From contig JBCCHN010000110.1 in assembly GCA_039028695.1 (NCBI GenBank), forward strand, positions 1 to 17,120: a stretch of DNA of 17,120 nt. Reading direction: 5' to 3'. Position numbers and translations under genes: made by a program. Positions 15,168-17,120 of this stretch are shown piece by piece. The stretch is from JANQKX01 sp039028695 (GTDB lineage Bacteria; Pseudomonadota; Alphaproteobacteria; Kiloniellales; Kiloniellaceae). The notes below the pieces were generated by a model. That model saw only the letters and a list, made by a program, of their open reading frames with translations, was not told where the DNA came from and did not search any database. The first letter of the stretch is position 1, and the number at the start of each line of letters is the position of its first letter.

Positions 15168-15589
15168 GTTTGGGAACTATAAAAATCAGGTGATGTCTGT
15201 AAACAAAGCGTCCCCATATTGAGAGAGTCATCATGGGGTCTCTGATCGGCAAGGTTAGTTCGATAGGCCTCCTTACTGAAGCAACGACGTGAAGAGGCCG
15301 GGGCAAGTAAACGGAGCAGGCTCTCGCCGACTCGCTCCCTTTCCCACATTGGGAGTCAAGGCCGCCAAGGAATGTAGCCCCGATTAGAGGTTGGGCTCTA
15401 TGGAAAGAGTTTTCTTCTCGGCACACAGATCGGCAATTGAGGGGGAGGGCACACCGTGGCCGATTACTGTAAAAAAGCCGACGGTGCCGCAAATCTGTGC
15501 CACCTCAGCTGCAACGCTAAGCGCGTTTGTTTATTGGCGTCTTTCAGGCATGACAGTTCTATCCGGAGAGTGGTCGCCAAATTTGTCGT
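15168..15589. other. Intergenic region without a supported gene
   Basis: About 420 bp between the DUF4153 gene and the convergent TetR gene. Short open frames exist on both strands, but none has a ribosome-binding site or family-like sequence. Inverted repeats are visible: GGCACACAGAT (15420-15430) with ATCTGTGCC (15493-15501), one base bulged, enclosing ATCGGC (15429-15434) with GCCGAT (15459-15464), which cannot all form fully at once. There is also AGAGA/TCTCT near 15222-15243. These could be a structured RNA or a loose bidirectional termination zone; nothing firmer can be said. Confidence 0.3.
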
Positions 15590-16153
15590 CTAGCTTTGCG
15601 CCTGGCTTGATCCAAAGAGCAAGGATAGGTCTGCAATCACCTGGTCGATAATACTTTGGTCGTCAAGATTTTTAGACAGGATCATCGCACCTTGTAATGA
15701 TGAAAGAATGTGGTGCGCTTTACTAAGACGTTGGCTTGCTGGAAGGTCGGTCGGGAGATTGTCCACCAGCCAATCGATGTTACTTTGCAAAAATCCCGCC
15801 ACGTCTTTGGCCAGTGCTGCTGGTAAGCCACAGCTTTCCGCCGCCAGCATGGCGCAAAGGCAGATCCTATCCGCCTCCACGAGGGCCTGGCGATAGACCT
15901 GACAAAAGGTATCAATGCGGTCTCTGGGCTCAGTCAGTCCGACGCTCTTGGCGTTTAAGGACGCGAAGAAGCTGTCACTGTAGCGTTTTACCAGGGCCTG
16001 ACCCAGATCCTCCTTGTGGCGGAAGTGATAGTGGACACTGGCGCTTTTTATCTCCAATTCATCCGCCAGATCCCGAAAGCTCACCGCGTGATAGCCCCGC
16101 AGGCGGATGCTGTCCTCCGCCGCATCCAGGAGCTTTTTGACCGTGTCGCTCAT
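15590..16153 (-). CDS. TetR/AcrR-family transcriptional regulator
   Basis: The 187-residue protein has the N-terminal TetR helix-turn-helix (about residues 5-52; core SFRDLADELEIKSASVHYHFRHKEDL) and a C-terminal ligand-binding domain. The C-terminal part contains a cysteine group, Cys84, Cys98, Cys100 and Cys108 (RICLCAMLAAESCGL), a pattern common in one TetR subgroup that could sense thiol-reactive compounds. The ATG at 16153 has AAGG about 10 bases upstream. It is divergent from a glutathione S-transferase gene over a 146-bp region with two matching palindromes, one of which would lie within its own promoter, so it probably represses both itself and the GST-cupin unit. The inducer is unknown. 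Confidence 0.9.
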   Translation of the reverse strand: MSDTVKKLLDAAEDSIRLRGYHAVSFRDLADELEIKSASVHYHFRHKEDLGQALVKRYSDSFFASLNAKSVGLTEPRDRIDTFCQVYRQALVEADRICLCAMLAAESCGLPAALAKDVAGFLQSNIDWLVDNLPTDLPASQRLSKAHHILSSLQGAMILSKNLDDQSIIDQVIADLSLLFGSSQAQS

Positions 16154-16193
16154 CCAATCTGCCTTTTCATAATCTTGTGGCCCTCTTCTATAT

Positions 16194-16207
16194 CTATCAA
16201 TAGATAG
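16194..16207. promoter_or_regulatory. Operator candidate 1 for the TetR regulator
   Basis: CTATC-AATA-GATAG, a perfect 5-bp inverted repeat with a 4-base centre. The same 14-base sequence occurs in opposite orientation at 16245-16258. It lies just upstream of the -35 of the GST promoter and between a weak -35 (TTTCAA, 16215-16210) and -10 (TATAGA, 16192-16187) for the TetR gene, fitting autorepression. Confidence 0.6.
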
Positions 16208-16209
16208 GC

Positions 16210-16238
16210 TTGAAAGATGGTGTTCCGCAAGCTATATA
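16210..16238 (+). promoter_or_regulatory. Promoter of the GST-cupin unit
   Basis: TTGAAA (16210-16215) and TATATA (16233-16238) are 17 bases apart, a good sigma70-type pair. Transcription would begin near 16245, giving a leader of about 55 bases before the GST start. The predicted start falls at the edge of operator candidate 2, so a bound TetR protein should block it. Confidence 0.55.
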
Positions 16239-16244
16239 GGAAAT

Positions 16245-16258
16245 CTATCTATTGATAG
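16245..16258. promoter_or_regulatory. Operator candidate 2 for the TetR regulator
   Basis: CTATC-TATT-GATAG, the exact reverse complement of operator candidate 1. It sits in a wider imperfect 24-bp palindrome (16242-16265; 10 of 12 positions pair). The centres of the two sites are 51 bp apart, close to five helical turns, so two repressor dimers could sit on about the same face. It overlaps the predicted transcription start of the GST gene. Confidence 0.6.
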
Positions 16259-16299
16259 GTAGATTCACTTCTTGTCCATCGAATTAAAGAGGCATTGCC

Positions 16300-16920
16300 A
16301 TGAAAGTCTACGAATTTAAGGGTTTTCCCAATCCGACCCGGGTCCGCATCGCCTTGGCGGAGAAGGATCTTCTTGATCAGGTTACCTTTATCTCGGTGAA
16401 TGTACCCGCTGGAGACCACAAAAGGCCGGATTTCCTGGCTAAGAATCCTGTCGGCGCTGTTCCGGTTTTGGAGCTTGAGGATGGTACGACGATCGCCGAA
16501 TGTTCAGCGATTACCGAATATCTGGACCATCTGAAAGGGACTCCGACCTTAACCGGTAAAGACGCGAAGGAGCGGGCGCTGGTTCATATGATGCAACGTC
16601 GGGCCGAGGCGGGGCTGCTGGATGCGGTGGCCACCTACTTTCATCAGGCAACGCCCGGACTAGGGCCCGACATCGAAGGAGCCCAGACGGCGGAGTGGGG
16701 CCTTCGGCAGAAGGATCGCGCGATCGACACTATGCGTTACCTGGACGGCGTTTTGGCTGCTCAGCCCTATCTGGCGGGCGAGGTCTTTTCCGTCGCCGAT
16801 ATAACCGCCTTTGCGGGCCTGATTTTTGCGGACATTGCCGAGGTAGAAATTCCCGACAATTGCGCTAACCTGAAAGAATGGCGCGCCCGCATTGCCGAGC
16901 GCCCCAGCGTTGCGGCTTAA
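16300..16920 (+). CDS. Glutathione S-transferase family protein
   Basis: The 206-residue protein has the two-domain GST layout: an N-terminal thioredoxin-like domain (about 1-80) and an all-helical C-terminal domain (about 88-205). The N domain shows the glutathione site with the cis-proline VP (Val54-Pro55) in GAVPVLELEDG and a modified (E)S motif in IAECSAITEYL (Glu67, Ser69). The catalytic first-helix position reads GFPNPTRVRIAL, lacking an obvious Ser, Cys or Tyr in the usual place, so the chemistry is uncertain. The C domain has the conserved N-cap FSVADITAFAGL. It would conjugate glutathione to electrophiles in the cytoplasm. AAAGAGG precedes the ATG by 7 bases. It is divergent from the TetR gene and followed after 14 bp by the cupin gene. 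Confidence 0.93.
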   Translation: MKVYEFKGFPNPTRVRIALAEKDLLDQVTFISVNVPAGDHKRPDFLAKNPVGAVPVLELEDGTTIAECSAITEYLDHLKGTPTLTGKDAKERALVHMMQRRAEAGLLDAVATYFHQATPGLGPDIEGAQTAEWGLRQKDRAIDTMRYLDGVLAAQPYLAGEVFSVADITAFAGLIFADIAEVEIPDNCANLKEWRARIAERPSVAA

Positions 16921-16934
16921 GGGGAGTATTTCTT

Positions 16935-17120
16935 ATGGAAATCAATGCCGATTTCGATCGCCGGGCCGTGGTGCATGGTGCCAAGCTGCCGTGGGCCAAG
17001 TCGCCCATGCCCGGTGTGGAGAGGCGTATGCTGGACCGCTTGGGGGGCGAGGTCGCGCGTGCCACCACCATCGTTCGCTTCGCGCCTGAGAGTTATTTCT
17101 CGCCCCACGTTCACGATGGC
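16935..17120 (+). CDS. Cupin (ChrR-like) protein, 5' part
   Basis: The first 62 codons are present before the window ends. The opening MEINADFDRRAVVHGAKLPW, then SPMPGVERRMLDR and GGEVARATTIVRFAPESYF, matches cupins of the ChrR anti-sigma C-terminal type. The visible SPHVHDG holds the first two histidines of the metal-binding cupin motif. There is no zinc-finger anti-sigma domain at the N terminus, so it is a stand-alone cupin, not ChrR itself. The ribosome-binding site is GGGGAG, 10 bases before the ATG. It follows the GST gene by 14 bp and should share its promoter and TetR control. Proteins of this kind are linked to singlet-oxygen or peroxide responses, which fits a stress unit, but its exact role is unknown. 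Confidence 0.82.
   Translation, partial: MEINADFDRRAVVHGAKLPWAKSPMPGVERRMLDRLGGEVARATTIVRFAPESYFSPHVHDG

Noticed and set aside
15124..15651. Short frames on both strands (15124-15492 minus, 15391-15651 plus) in the gap before the TetR gene
   Set aside because: No ribosome-binding sites, no recognisable motifs, and both overlap real genes at one end.

Overview
The window looks like ordinary chromosome from a moderately GC-rich (roughly 55-60% G+C by eye) Gram-negative bacterium, most likely an alphaproteobacterium of Rhodospirillales type. This rests on protein style: a cytoplasmic chemoreceptor with an alphaproteobacterial-looking N-terminal region, the MoxR/CoxE pair, a DUF4153 membrane protein, and the TetR/GST/ChrR-like cupin group. 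It is an inference, not a database result. I see no rRNA, tRNA, insertion sequence, CRISPR array or phage genes.

Layout. (1) 1-1986, minus strand: the first codons of an unidentified gene leave the window at the left end. They are preceded by a gene joining a chemoreceptor signalling domain to a C-terminal solute-binding-protein (SBP_bac_3) domain. (2) 2215-3806: a DMT/EamA permease (minus) lies divergent from an AdaA-like methylphosphotriester sensor/regulator (plus). (3) 7845-3861, minus: an operon-like run of moxR-type AAA+ ATPase, CoxE-like VWA protein, second EamA permease and APH-family kinase. The kinase frame is cut by one TAG and then continues in frame for 62 more codons. (4) 8304-9969, plus: an exported alpha/beta hydrolase and a SAM methyltransferase, 1 bp apart. 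(5) 13192-9999, minus: the threonine-to-glycine operon kbl-tdh, followed by an amidinotransferase/arginine-deiminase-family enzyme whose ATG overlaps the tdh stop. (6) 13383-15167, plus: a DUF4153 membrane protein. (7) 16153-15590 minus and 16300-17120 plus: a TetR regulator divergent from a glutathione S-transferase and a cupin that runs off the right end. Two matching 14-bp palindromic cores lie in the shared promoter region.

How the genes work together. The clearest pathway is L-threonine to 2-amino-3-ketobutyrate (Tdh) to glycine plus acetyl-CoA (Kbl). The linked guanidino-group enzyme could use that glycine or act on arginine-type compounds. The TetR/GST/cupin block looks like an electrophile or oxidative-stress response with an autoregulated switch. 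The MoxR/VWA pair is a typical AAA+ chaperone plus MIDAS-protein module with an unknown client.

Most worth a second look: the in-frame TGA in the 5' part of the chemoreceptor-SBP gene and the in-frame TAG in the kinase gene, each with coding-like sequence on both sides; the tdh-kbl-amidinotransferase linkage; the soluble chemoreceptor-SBP fusion; and the twin operators. I did not find a clearly new multi-gene defence or mobile system.
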